Shown piece after piece: positions 16,614 to 26,600 of a stretch of 64,000 nt of DNA. The position numbers were made by a program, and so were the translations under genes. How positions within the stretch are numbered: position 1 is the stretch's first letter; every line of letters starts with the position of its first letter. The notes under the pieces were generated by a model. It did not search any database. It had not been told where the DNA came from and saw only the letters and a list, made by a program, of their open reading frames with translations. Origin of the DNA: Bog-793 sp035625025 (GTDB taxonomy: Bacteria; Actinomycetota; Acidimicrobiia; Acidimicrobiales; Bog-793). The stretch spans positions 10,910 through 74,909 of the forward strand of contig DASPQJ010000040.1 in NCBI GenBank assembly GCA_035625025.1, in the 5' to 3' direction.

Positions 16614-17785
16614 TGCCCCCTGACGCCCGCGAGGGCGCGGCCGACGAGTTCGGCGTCTACATCCACGTCCCGTTCTGCGCGCACCGCTGCGACTACTGCG
16701 CCTTCGCGACCTGGAGCGACAAGTTCGACCTCGCCGAGCCCTACATCGACGCCTGCGTCACCGACATCGGACGCGCCCGCACGGCGGGTCTCCTGCGCCA
16801 GGCGACGACGGCCTACGTCGGGGGTGGGACGCCGTCGCTCCTCCCCCCGGAGTTGTTGACCCGCCTGCTCGACGCGATCGACCGGGCTCCGGGCGCGGAG
16901 GTGACGGTCGAGGTCAATCCCGAAAGCACGACACGCGCTCTGTTGCGGGCAGCACAGAGTGCCGGCGCGACCCGGGTCTCGCTCGGGGTCCAGTCGCTCG
17001 TGCCGCACGTGCTCGCCGACCTCGGTCGGACCCACCGGCCGGGTTCGGTCAGACGAGCCGTCGCGACCGTCGGCGAGGTCGGGTTCGCGTCCTTCAACGT
17101 CGACGTCGTCTACGGGTCGGTCGCGGAGTCCGACGCCGATCTCGTCACGACACTCACTGGACTGCTCGCGCTCGAGCCCTCGCCGCCGCACGTGAGCGCC
17201 TACGCTCTCACCGTCGAACCCGGGACACCGCTCGCTCGAGACCTGCGCCGCCGTCCCGACGACGACGTCGAGGCCGAACGCTACGAACTTGTCGACGAGA
17301 CGCTGGAGGCGGCCGGGCTCAGCTGGTACGAGATCTCCAACTGGGCGAGACCGGGTCATGAATGCCGCCACAACCTCGCCTGTTGGCGTGGTGCCGACTA
17401 CCTCGGTTTCGGCTCCGCCGCCCACAGCCATCTCAAGGGACGGCGCTTCCGCAACGTCGGATCGCCCGAGCGCTACATCGCGCGGATCCGGCACGGCGTC
17501 TCGGCGGTCGTGGCGTCCGAACGCCTCGACGACGGGGCACGTGAGCTCGAGTCCCTGCAGCTCGCCCTGCGGACACGCGACGGCGTCGCGGAAGCGGCAT
17601 TGCCCGCGGACCCGGCGCTCGAAGACCTCGTCGCGCGGTACGCCGGGCGCGCCGTCCTCACCCGCCGCGGCCGGTTGCTCGCCAACGAGGTCGCCATCCG
17701 GCTGCGCTCGCCCGCGACCGCCGGGGCGGGGCCGACGTCGGACCGGCGCACCAGATCTCGCACGTGCTACCGGCGGATGACATGA
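16613..17785 (+). CDS. hemW: Radical SAM HemW (coproporphyrinogen oxidase-like haem chaperone)
   Basis: The 390-residue protein has the radical SAM motif C22-x3-C26-x2-C29 (CAHRCDYC) followed by F, which marks HemW rather than HemN. YVGGGTPSLL and VEVNPES fit the SAM barrel. HemW proteins are believed to bind and insert haem; older annotation as oxygen-independent coproporphyrinogen oxidase is not supported for this group. The GTG start overlaps the TAG of the BldD-like gene. Its 3' end runs into the promoter of the next gene. hemW is often found near hrcA-dnaJ, as here. Confidence 0.93.
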   Translation: MPPDAREGAADEFGVYIHVPFCAHRCDYCAFATWSDKFDLAEPYIDACVTDIGRARTAGLLRQATTAYVGGGTPSLLPPELLTRLLDAIDRAPGAEVTVEVNPESTTRALLRAAQSAGATRVSLGVQSLVPHVLADLGRTHRPGSVRRAVATVGEVGFASFNVDVVYGSVAESDADLVTTLTGLLALEPSPPHVSAYALTVEPGTPLARDLRRRPDDDVEAERYELVDETLEAAGLSWYEISNWARPGHECRHNLACWRGADYLGFGSAAHSHLKGRRFRNVGSPERYIARIRHGVSAVVASERLDDGARELESLQLALRTRDGVAEAALPADPALEDLVARYAGRAVLTRRGRLLANEVAIRLRSPATAGAGPTSDRRTRSRTCYRRMT

Positions 17786-17809
17786 GAGGGCACGAACTGC
17801 ATGGTCAGG

Positions 17810-17818
17810 TGGTATAAT
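17810..17818 (+). promoter_or_regulatory. Extended -10 promoter (TGgTATAAT) for the BldC-like gene
   Basis: TG, one base, then a perfect TATAAT at 17813-17818. The GTG start codon of the next gene lies eight bases after the hexamer, where transcription should begin. The mRNA is therefore probably leaderless. I see no good -35 box at the usual distance, which fits an extended -10 promoter. Confidence 0.65.
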
Positions 17819-17826
17819 GCCTGCTC

Positions 17827-18057
17827 GTGGTCGAGGGCGGCGTCTGGATGAGCACCAAACAGGCTGCGGCTTATCTCGGAGTCAATCTGCGCACGCTCTA
17901 CAGGTTCATCGACGAAGGCGGGCTGCCGGCTTTCAAGTTCGGGCGCGTCATCCGTCTGCGCCAGCAAGACGTCGAGGCGTTCGTCGAATCGGCGCGTGTC
18001 GCGCCAGGCAGCCTCGAACACCTCTACCCCGAGCCGACACGCCAGACGAAGCGCTGA
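17827..18057 (+). CDS. BldC/excisionase-type small HTH DNA-binding protein
   Basis: A 76-residue protein with a MerR-like winged helix: STKQAAAYLGVNLRTLYRFI, then LPAFKFGRVIRLRQQDVEAF. This is the layout of BldC and of excisionase-family HTH domains. No integrase is nearby, so a cellular regulator of the BldC kind is more likely than a phage excisionase. The start may be GTG 17827, which fits the leaderless promoter, or ATG 17848. No Shine-Dalgarno sequence precedes either. Confidence 0.8.
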   Translation: MVEGGVWMSTKQAAAYLGVNLRTLYRFIDEGGLPAFKFGRVIRLRQQDVEAFVESARVAPGSLEHLYPEPTRQTKR

Positions 18058-18316
18058 GCGACGATCCACCCCGGCTACCGCGCCATCGCCCGGCCGTGAA
18101 CCGCGCCATCTCGCCGCGACCGGCCCTCGACTCCCCGTCAGCCTGGTCGCGACGAGCGAGCGGACGACCACGTTCCCGGAGGACGCGCCGGGCCCCAACG
18201 CCTCCACCCCCGTCGGGGCGAGTCGGCACCGCTCGCATCCGCCGGGCTGCGACGGCGGGCCGGACCACTCCTCGCCCGAGTGCCCGAGGCTCACTGGTAC
18301 CCTCGGGGCGGTAGAC

Positions 18317-19276
18317 GTGTCCGTGACCCAGATCAAGATCCAAGTCCCCGGCAACGACCTCATGGTCGGACTGCTCGGCGAACGGGACGAGCTCCTCCTC
18401 CTCGTCGAGCGGGAGTTCGACGACACGTCGATTCGAGTGCGGGGGAATGAGATCACGATCGACGGCCCCGACGCGCATCGTGTCGGCCAGATCTTCAACG
18501 AACTCGTCGCGCACCTCGAGCGCGGCCAGTGGATCGACGCCGCGCACGTCGGACGGACGATCGAGATGGTGAAGTCCGACGTCCTTCCGTCCGAGGTGCT
18601 CGCGACCGAGGTCCTGCGGCCCGCCGGAGGTCGACCGGTCCGACCGATGACCCCGGGACAGCGCCGCTACGTCGACGCGATCGCCGCCAACACCATCACG
18701 TTCGGGATCGGCCCCGCCGGGACCGGAAAGTCCTACCTTGCCGTCGCGGCCGCCGTGCGGGCCCTGCAATCCAAAGAGGTCCACCGGATCATCCTCGCCC
18801 GCCCCGCTGTCGAGGCCGGGGAGCGACTCGGCTTCCTGCCGGGCGACCTCATGGCGAAGGTCGACCCCTACCTGCGACCGCTCTACGACGCCCTTTACGA
18901 CATGCTCGAACCCGAGGGCACCCAGCGTCATCTCGAACGCGGCACCATCGAGGTCGCGCCGCTCGCCTTCATGCGGGGCCGTACCCTCAACGCGAGCTTC
19001 GTCATCCTCGACGAAGCCCAGAACACGACGCCGGAGCAGATGAAGATGTTCCTCACCCGGATCGGATTCGGGACGAAGGCGGTCGTCACCGGCGATGTGA
19101 CGCAGATCGACGTCGCGGGGGGTCGTTCCGGCCTCGTCGGCATCGAGGAGATCCTCGGGCCCATCGACGGGGTCGGCTTCGTCCGGCTCGGCGAGTCCGA
19201 CGTCGTCCGCAACCGCATCGTCCGAGCGATCGTGTCCGCCTATGAACGGCACGACGACCAGGAACCCACACACTGA
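18317..19276 (+). CDS. phoH: PhoH-like ATPase
   Basis: About 319 residues from GTG 18317 (an alternative GTG is at 18323). The ATPase core has Walker A GPAGTGKS, the conserved AVEAGERLGFLPGD and Walker B VILDEAQNTT. PhoH proteins are RNA-associated P-loop ATPases whose exact reaction is debated; gene pairing with ybeY points to rRNA or mRNA metabolism. ybeY starts eight bases after the stop. The sequence upstream of 18317 in the same frame is not PhoH-like, so the longer frame is rejected. Confidence 0.92.
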   Translation: MSVTQIKIQVPGNDLMVGLLGERDELLLLVEREFDDTSIRVRGNEITIDGPDAHRVGQIFNELVAHLERGQWIDAAHVGRTIEMVKSDVLPSEVLATEVLRPAGGRPVRPMTPGQRRYVDAIAANTITFGIGPAGTGKSYLAVAAAVRALQSKEVHRIILARPAVEAGERLGFLPGDLMAKVDPYLRPLYDALYDMLEPEGTQRHLERGTIEVAPLAFMRGRTLNASFVILDEAQNTTPEQMKMFLTRIGFGTKAVVTGDVTQIDVAGGRSGLVGIEEILGPIDGVGFVRLGESDVVRNRIVRAIVSAYERHDDQEPTH

Positions 19277-19283
19277 AGACGTG

Positions 19284-19796
19284 ATGGCTGTCGAGGTCTT
19301 CGTCGCCAACGAGCAGGACGGACGCGCGATCGATTGTCTGCGTTGGGCCGACCTTGCCAAGGCGACCCTCGCCGCGGAAGGCGTCCGCGGAGACGCCGAG
19401 CTCTCGGTGCTTTTCGTCGACGAGGCCACAATCGCCGCGCTGAACGAGCGGTTCCTCGAGATCGCCGGGCCAACCGACGTGCTCGCCTTTCCGATCGACG
19501 AGGACCAAGCCGCCTTCGGCCGCTCGCCGGACAACGGCGGTAGCGGCCCGGGTTGGGAGACCCCGGAGGACGGGTCGGTCCCGCTTCTCATCGGCGACGT
19601 CGTGATCTGTCCCGAGGTCGCCTGGCGCAACGCGCCCCATCACGCCGGCAGTTTCGACGACGAGATCGCGCTCCTCCTCGTCCACGGGATCCTCCATCTG
19701 CTCGGTATGGACCACGAACGACCCGCCGAGGCCGACGCGATGGAGGCCCGGGAACAAGAGCTCCTCGACGAACTCTTCCGCGCCAAGGAAACGTGA
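19284..19796 (+). CDS. ybeY: Endoribonuclease YbeY
   Basis: A single-domain zinc endoribonuclease for rRNA processing and 70S quality control. The zinc motif HGILHLLGMDH (H-x3-H-x5-H) is intact, preceded by GDVVICPEVAW. A loop with Gly-rich DNGGSGPGW is slightly longer than usual. ATG 19284 (170 residues) follows the phoH stop; an upstream in-frame ATG at 19242 would overlap phoH. The corC ATG shares one base with its stop codon. Confidence 0.93.
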   Translation: MAVEVFVANEQDGRAIDCLRWADLAKATLAAEGVRGDAELSVLFVDEATIAALNERFLEIAGPTDVLAFPIDEDQAAFGRSPDNGGSGPGWETPEDGSVPLLIGDVVICPEVAWRNAPHHAGSFDDEIALLLVHGILHLLGMDHERPAEADAMEAREQELLDELFRAKET

Positions 19797-21112
19797 TGCT
19801 GGCGGCGTCGTTCGGCGCTTCCGACGGCGGGCTGCTCGCCGCCGTCATCGTCCTCATCGGTCTCTCCGCTGTGCTCGCGCTCGCAGAGACCAGCCTCGTC
19901 CGGACCACGCAGGCCCGAGCGCGCTCGCTCGAGGAGCAACAGCGTCACGGCGCGCGGTCCCTGCGGCGCCTCGTCGAGCACCCCGAGCACTTCCTCGCGC
20001 CTCTCCTGCTCCTCGTTCTCGTCTGCCAGCTCGTCGCTGCCAGCCTTGTCGGTGATGAGGCGTCACACCTGTTCGGCGCGCTCGGGCTCACCGCGGCGAT
20101 CGTCTTCGAGGTCGTCGTCATCTTCGTCGTCGCCGAAGCCGTGCCCAAGCAATGGGCGGTCCGCCACGCCGACCGCGCCGCCCTCTTCGCGGCACCGTTC
20201 GTCACGACGATTGTCAGCTTCCCGCCGGTGCGGGCCGTCGCGACGCTCCTCATAGGTCTCGCCCATCTCGTCACGCCGGGGCACGGCACCGACGTCGAGC
20301 CCGAGGTCACCGAGTCCGAGCTCCTCGCCCTCGCCGACGTCGCCGTCGACGAGGACGTCATCGAGAACGAGGAACGCGAGCTCATCTCGTCGATCATCGA
20401 CTTCGGCGACACGATTGTGCGCGAGGTGATGGCGCCCCGCCCCGACGTCGTCGCGGTCGAAGCCAGCACCATCGCAGGAGTGGTCCTCGAACGGGCGATG
20501 GCCTCCGGGTTGAGCCGTCTTCCCGTCTATCGCGCGACCCTCGACGACGTCGTCGGCATCGTCTATACCCGTGACGTCGTGCGCGCGGTGCGCGCCGGCC
20601 ACGAGGAACGCCCTGTCGGGCAGCTGTGCCGGACAGCGCATTTCGTGCCGGAGACCAAGCGTGTCGCGCCCTTGCTGCGCGAGATGCAGTCCGAGCAGTT
20701 CCACCTCGCCGTCGTCGTCGACGAATACGGCGGGACAGCGGGAATTGTCACACTCGAGGATCTGCTGGAAGAACTCGTCGGCGAGATCGCCGATGAGTTC
20801 GACGCCGACGATCCGCTCCTCGAACCGCTCGAGGGCGGCGCCTACGTCGTCTCGGGTCGCATGTCGCTCGACGAGGTGAACGAGATCCTCGACGCCGACC
20901 TGCCTGCCGGCGACTGGGACACCGTCGCCGGGCTCTTCCTCCATCTGCACGGCCGCGTCCCCGCCGAGAACGAGTCGGTCGTCGCTGACGGCTACACGCT
21001 CACCGCCGAGCGGGTGCAGCGCCGCCGGATCGGCAAAGTGCGGATCATCCCCCACGAATTGGCGGTCCGGGGAGACGAGGACGGCACGGGCGGAGCGACG
21101 GCGAAGCACTGA
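19796..21112 (+). CDS. CorC/HlyC-family membrane protein with CBS pair
   Basis: A 438-residue protein. An N-terminal DUF21 (CNNM) domain has three to four membrane helices (about 8-30, 60-90, 95-120, 130-150). Two CBS domains follow (REVMAPRPDVVAV; VVVDEYGGTAGIVTLEDLLE) and then a CorC_HlyC domain (YVVSGRMSLDEVNEILD). Relatives take part in magnesium or cobalt efflux. ATG overlaps the ybeY TGA. The order phoH-ybeY-corC-era is conserved in many bacteria and places the era remnant directly downstream. Confidence 0.9.
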   Translation: MLAASFGASDGGLLAAVIVLIGLSAVLALAETSLVRTTQARARSLEEQQRHGARSLRRLVEHPEHFLAPLLLLVLVCQLVAASLVGDEASHLFGALGLTAAIVFEVVVIFVVAEAVPKQWAVRHADRAALFAAPFVTTIVSFPPVRAVATLLIGLAHLVTPGHGTDVEPEVTESELLALADVAVDEDVIENEERELISSIIDFGDTIVREVMAPRPDVVAVEASTIAGVVLERAMASGLSRLPVYRATLDDVVGIVYTRDVVRAVRAGHEERPVGQLCRTAHFVPETKRVAPLLREMQSEQFHLAVVVDEYGGTAGIVTLEDLLEELVGEIADEFDADDPLLEPLEGGAYVVSGRMSLDEVNEILDADLPAGDWDTVAGLFLHLHGRVPAENESVVADGYTLTAERVQRRRIGKVRIIPHELAVRGDEDGTGGATAKH

Positions 21113-21199
21113 GGGCGGCTCTTCGCCGCGAGCTCCGAGCCGGCCTGCGGGAACGAGACCCGGTCGTTTTCAGGTCAGCGCCAGCGCGACGGCGTTTCG

Positions 21200-21722
21200 T
21201 TCGGGCTTTGTCACCGTCGCCGTGAACAAGGCCGACGTGGCACCGCGCTCGACGACACCCCGCCAGCTCGCGGGGCCGAGGTCGAACCCGGCCCCGGTGA
21301 GGCTGAGTACTTCCCCGTCTCGGCGAGGACCGGGAGCGGGGTGCCGGGGTTCACCGCACACGTCATCGACCGGCTCCCGCCGGTCCCCGCTACTACCCCG
21401 AAGGGGTGGTGCGCGACGTCCCCGCGGCCTTCTTCGTCGCCGGACTCGTGCGCGCCCAGCTCCTCACGGCCGTTCGCGACGAGCTGCCCCACTCGATCGC
21501 CAGCCGGGTCGTCGAAGGGAAGTGGTCCCATATCCGCCGCGAGATCCTCGTCGAGAGGCCGAGCCAGCGCGCCACGTCGTCGGCAAACGGGGCGAGGTGC
21601 CGAAGGCGGTCCGCCCGGCGGTGCGCCGCAAACTCCCTCCCGGCACGGACCTCGATCTGCCCGTGCGGGTCGAACGCGACTGGCAGCGGCACCCCGAGAA
21701 GATAGAACGCCGCCGCTATTGA
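21200..21722 (+). pseudogene. era: Broken era GTPase gene: GTPase core lost, KH half frameshifted
   Basis: Pieces in successive frames read VAVNKADVAPRS (G4 motif NKxD), AEYFPVSARTGSGV (G5 SAR), then YYPEGVVRDVPAAFFVAGLV with DELPHSIASRVVEGKW, and HVVGKRGEV with VRVERDWQRHPEKIERRRY, the KH domain and C-terminus of Era. Three frame changes separate them, and each is repaired by one extra base (near 21270 in GGGG, near 21389, near 21570). The N-terminal part with G1-G3 is absent, because corC ends at 21112. Era assembles 30S subunits and is usually, though not always, essential. Either a copy exists elsewhere or the function is replaced. The 3' end overlaps dinG on the other strand. Confidence 0.8.
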
Positions 21723-23677
21723 GTCGAGCGCGCGGCGAGCGCCCGCAGGAACGCCTCGGCGACACGGCGATCCTTCGTCCGGCGCATCGGCGGCAGCGCC
21801 CGAAGGAGCTGCCAGCGATAGTTGGCGTTCGCCAACCGTGAATCGAGGACCGCGACCACGCCACGGTCGCTCGCGCTGCGGATCAACCGGCCCACACCCT
21901 GCGCGAGCAGCGTCGAGGCCCGCGGCAGGTCGATCGTCCTGAAGGCGTCGCGACCGGCACGATCGCGCCGTGCGGCGATCAGCGGGTCGTCGGGACGAGG
22001 AAACGGGATTCGGTCGATGACGACGAGCGAAAGCGTCGACCCCGGAACGTCGACTCCCTGCCAGAAGCCCATCGTCGCGAACAGGCAGGCCGCCGGTTCT
22101 GCGCTGAACCGGGCGAGCAGCGCCGCCTTGGAATAGTCGCCCTGAACGAGGAGCGGGAACGCCAGGCGGGCGCGACACGCGTCGGCGGCACGCGTCATCG
22201 CGCCGAGGCTCGTGAACAGCGCCAGCGTCCGGCCCTGGGCCGCTTCGATGAGACCCGCCAGCTCCTCGTGGATCGCCCTCTCGGCGTCGTCGCGGCGACG
22301 GTCCGGCAGGTGCGCCGCGCAGTACAAAAGGGCGTGTTCGTCGAAGGCGAACGGGCTGCCGACGTCGACCTCGTCGATCTTTCCGGGCTCCGCCCCGAGA
22401 TGGATCCCGAGGCCCGGCGGGATCGTCGCGCTCGTGAGGACGACAGTCTGTCGGGCGAACAACCTCTCGGCGAGCGCCGGCGCGACGTCGATGGGCGCGA
22501 CACGAAGAGCCGGACGGGTTCCTTGGTCGACCCAGGCGACGTCGTCGTCGTCGAACTGGACGAGCCGGTCGATGTCGGTCCGCAGCCGTCCCGCCGCAAG
22601 CATCGCCCGCATCGCCGGCTGACTGGACTCCACGCCATCTTGGCCGTCCCCAGTCCCGACGAGCGCGCCGAGAACCGCCTCAAGCCGTTCGAGGCGGGAA
22701 CGCGCCAGACCGACGACCTCGCCGAGATCTCCCGGGAGCACGCTGGCGACCCGCTCACCGGGGCGCGCCGCCAACGCCGCGTCTAGACGGTCCGCCAGCT
22801 CCGCGAGGTCGTCGACCACGCCGGAGCGCCGCGACCCCGGGCCGACGGCCGCGCGCGCCGCGGTGGCGACGGACCGCAGCCGGCCGGCACCGATGGAGGC
22901 GCCGAGGCTCTCGGTCACGACGTCCTCGAGCGCGTGGGCCTCGTCGACAATGAGCACCTCGCGCTCGGGAAGTACGGCCCCGTCGCTCGCGATGTCAGCA
23001 CCGAGGAGGTGGAGGTTCACGACGACGACGTCCGCGGTCTCCGCCCTCGCCCGGGCCCGTTCGGCGAAGCACTCCCCTCCGGACGGGCAGCGGAAGGCAC
23101 CGGGACACTCGTCGGCCGTCACGCTGAGCGAGGACCACAGCCTGCGGTCCGGCTCCTCGACCAACTCGGCCCGGTCGCCCGTCACGGTTCTGGCCGCCCA
23201 GTCAAAGACCCGGTGGGCACTCTCGACGCGTGCCGTCGGCGTCCGGTCGTTCTCGTCGAGCCTTCCCTGGGTTCCGGCCAGCCGGGATTCCTTCAACCGC
23301 TGCACGCAGACGTAGTTCGATCGGCCCTTGAGCACGGTCGACGAAAATCGGCGTAAGCCGGCGCGCACGAGCGGGATGTCCTTGTTCGCGAGCTGGTCCT
23401 GCAGGGCTTTCGTCGCCGTCGCAACAACGACGCGCCTGCCTGAAAGGATCGCGGGAACGAGGTACGCCAGCGACTTGCCTGTCCCGGTGCCGGCCGCGAC
23501 CGAGAGATGGCGCCCCGAGGCGATCGCCGCCGCGACGGCGTCGGCCATCGTGAGCTGTCCCTTCCGCAACTCACCGCCATCGGGAAGCTTGGCGGTGACC
23601 CGGCGCAGGGCCTCAGCCGTCGTCGACGCCCGCACCACGCCCCGAGCGTAGGTTTCGACCCTCCCCGCCACCCGCAC
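21716..23677 (-). CDS. dinG: DinG-family ATP-dependent DNA helicase (XPD-like)
   Basis: The 653-residue superfamily 2 helicase has Walker A AAGTGTGKS, a DEAH box (LIVDEAH) and four cysteines for an iron-sulfur cluster (YVCVQRL, then CPGAFRCPSGGEC). The C-terminal half has GVDVPGSTLSLVVIDRIPFP and QGVGRLIRS, the family's motifs V and VI. It unwinds 5'-tailed duplexes or R-loops. The GTG start lies six bases after addA, so it is probably the last gene of an addB-addA-dinG repair operon. Convergent with the era relic. Confidence 0.92.
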   Translation of the reverse strand: MRVAGRVETYARGVVRASTTAEALRRVTAKLPDGGELRKGQLTMADAVAAAIASGRHLSVAAGTGTGKSLAYLVPAILSGRRVVVATATKALQDQLANKDIPLVRAGLRRFSSTVLKGRSNYVCVQRLKESRLAGTQGRLDENDRTPTARVESAHRVFDWAARTVTGDRAELVEEPDRRLWSSLSVTADECPGAFRCPSGGECFAERARARAETADVVVVNLHLLGADIASDGAVLPEREVLIVDEAHALEDVVTESLGASIGAGRLRSVATAARAAVGPGSRRSGVVDDLAELADRLDAALAARPGERVASVLPGDLGEVVGLARSRLERLEAVLGALVGTGDGQDGVESSQPAMRAMLAAGRLRTDIDRLVQFDDDDVAWVDQGTRPALRVAPIDVAPALAERLFARQTVVLTSATIPPGLGIHLGAEPGKIDEVDVGSPFAFDEHALLYCAAHLPDRRRDDAERAIHEELAGLIEAAQGRTLALFTSLGAMTRAADACRARLAFPLLVQGDYSKAALLARFSAEPAACLFATMGFWQGVDVPGSTLSLVVIDRIPFPRPDDPLIAARRDRAGRDAFRTIDLPRASTLLAQGVGRLIRSASDRGVVAVLDSRLANANYRWQLLRALPPMRRTKDRRVAEAFLRALAARSTQ

Positions 23678-23683
23678 GTCGGT

Positions 23684-26600
23684 TCACGCCACGGCCGGGC
23701 CCGCCATCGCGGCGGCGAGAGCGCGCCGAGCATCCGCCACCGCGTCCCCGAGATCGGCGACTTCGTACTCGACGGCGCCGTCTGGGGGCGCGAGAAAGAC
23801 GAAAACCACCCGGTCGACCGGTCGCGCGAGGGCTGTCGCCAGGGCGAGCGCGTAGGCACCGGCCTGCATTCGATAGCGGCGCGCGCTGGCAGGCACCGCG
23901 GCCGCGCTCGGGAGCAGGTCTGTCTTGTAATCGACGACGATGAGCCGGTCGCCTTCCGGGAAACAGAGGTCGACGACGCCTTCGAGCACGCCCCCTTCGA
24001 CCGGGACGGTCACGGGCAGCTCCCGCCAGCGGTTTCTCGCCGCGGCCGCGGCCACGACGATCGGGGTTGCGAACGCCGACCGGGCGAGCGCCGCCACCTC
24101 GTCGACGCGGTCGGCGCACCCCTCACGGAACGCCTCGTCGCGGGCGAGCTCGTCGAGCCGGATGTCTCCGGCGAGATCGGCGCGCTGCAGGACGCCGTGA
24201 ACCGCCCGGCCGATCGCCGTCGCCGCTCGACGCGACTTCCAACGAGCCTGGTCCGCAGGCTCGTCCTCGCCAGTCGACCAAGGGACCGGAGCGGCCCAGG
24301 AGTCGCGGCCGACGAGCGCGGCGAGCTCGCTCGCGGCGACGCTCGTCAATCGTGCCGCACGTCGCGTGACCTCGGCGCGCCCGGCACGCCAACGCGCGAA
24401 GGACTCCGGGTCGGCTGCGGGCCCTCGAGGCGCGGGCGGACGCCCGGAACGCGCCGAACGCGCCTTCGTCGCCCGGGGAACTGCGCGGATCGACGCGTCT
24501 TGCCACAACCCTCCGAGGTCTTCGAGACGGGACGCGATGCGCTCAGCCAGTGACGGTCGACCCCGTTCGGCGGCGGTCGAGCGGCGCAGCGAGACGACGA
24601 GATGGTCCCGCGCCCGGGTCATCGCCACGTAGCAAAGACGCAGATCCTCCTCCGTGGCCCGCACGAGCTCGGCTTCGGCGAGGGGCGCGAACCCCGTCGT
24701 TTCCACGTCGCGGCGCAGTCGGACCTCGGCTCTGCCAGCGGCGTCGAAAAGCACCGCCTTGCGGGCGGTCGGGCTCTGTTGGATGCCACCGAGCTCGGCG
24801 ACGATGACCACCGGAAACTCGAGGCCCTTGGCCGCGTGGATCGTAAGAATCCGAACGGCGTCGTCGGCCTCCCCCATCGCCGTTTCGCGGGCACGGACCC
24901 GACCGGCAGCTTGTCGGTCCATCCACTCGAGCATCTCGGCGGTCGTCGCCCCGCCTGACTCGGCGAATGCCCGCGCTTGATCGACGACGAAGCGAAGCCG
25001 CCGCACGGCCTCCCGCCCGTGCCGCGACAACGCGGCGAGCTCGAAGACCTCGAAGTCGCGCACGACGGCCTCGAGCGTGCCGACGACGCCGAGCAGGTGA
25101 CGGCGGGCGGCGATCGCCGTCAGCCGGCCCAGGGCCGCGGCCACGGGATCGTCCGGGACGACACCGGGACTCTCCTCCAGGCTCCAGATGCCTCCCTGCC
25201 GCCGATAGCGGAGAAGGTCGTCGTCGCCGCAGGCGAGCATCGGCGTCCGCAGCGCCGTGATGATCGCGGCTTCGTCGCCCGCGGAGTCCACAGCCCTCAG
25301 GCAGGCGAGAAGATCCCTCACCTCGGGTGAGGAATAGACGAGCGAGGTCGAGTCCACCCGGAAGGGAACATCCGCGGCGTCGAGCGCCGCCTCGAGCTCG
25401 GAAAGGCCGGTGCGCCGCGTGAGGAGGATCGCGATGTCGCCGTATCGAACGGGACGCGTCTCGGTCGTGGTTTCGACGGGCCATTCCTCACGGACCGCCG
25501 CGACGACGACCGCGGCGATGTCGGCGCCCTCGCGCTCGCGTCGCTCGTGAGCCGAGACTTTGGCGTTCGCCGCCGCCCCGAGGATCGAAACCGGCGCCCG
25601 GGAGCCCCGCCTGCGGTGGGGTCCGAGTGGGGCGTAACCCGACCCGGTCGGGCTCGCCGCTTCCCTACCATCGGCTGGCGCGAACAGCGGCGCAAAGACC
25701 CCGTTCACCCAGTCGATGATGCCGGGAGCCGACCGGAAGTTCGTCGTCAGCCGGACGGGACCGGATGGGACCAGATCGTGCATCGCGGCCGCATAGACCT
25801 CGGGCGCGGCGCCACGGAAGCGATAGATCGACTGGCGGGGGTCGCCGACGAAAAAGAGCTTCCCGGGAATCGCCCTGCCCGCCGAGTCCTGCCCGAGGAG
25901 CCGGAGGATCTCGAGCTGCAGCGGGTCGGTGTCCTGGAACTCGTCGACAAGGATGTGGCTGTAACGCGTGCTCACGGCGCGTCTCACGTCCGGATCACCG
26001 GCAAGCAGGTCGCGCGTGAACACGAGAAGGTCGTGGAAGCACAGCTCTCCGCTACGCCGGCGCCTCTCGGCGGCGGACACCGCCTCGCTCCCGAGCCTGA
26101 GAACGAGCGCGTCGAGCACCGCTTCGCGCAACTTTGCGGCGTGCGCCGACCGCAAATCGTCGAGTCCGGCCACCTCCGCCCGTATTTCGGCGACGTCCAA
26201 GCCCTTCCAATCCTCCTTGCGACCCTTGTGGCCCGCTCGCCAGGGACCGATCGAGCAGAGCCACCGGAGTCGATCGGCCCAGTCGACAAGTCTCGTTGCG
26301 CGGTCAAGATCGGTCTCGATCCTCCCGATCAGCTCACCGAGCGTGTCGGCGCCGTTCGTGCAGGACTCGCGACGTCCGCGCAGGGCGCGCATCGCGTCGA
26401 TGACGCGGTCCGTGGCGGCATCGACGTCGGTCCCGAGACTCTCGACGGTGAGTGCCGGGCTCTTTCCCGGGGTCCGGTGACGGTCCCACGCCTGATCGAT
26501 CTCGGAGGCCAGCTGCCGGAGGTGGCCGAGCGTGACGCCGATCGCCAGCGAGGCCGCGACGAGCACCTCGCTGTCTGGGTCATCGAGCAGCGCATCGAGG

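Noticed and set aside
17827..18057. Phage excisionase interpretation of the small HTH protein
   Set aside because: No integrase, att repeat or phage gene nearby; position between hemW and phoH fits a BldC-type cellular regulator better.
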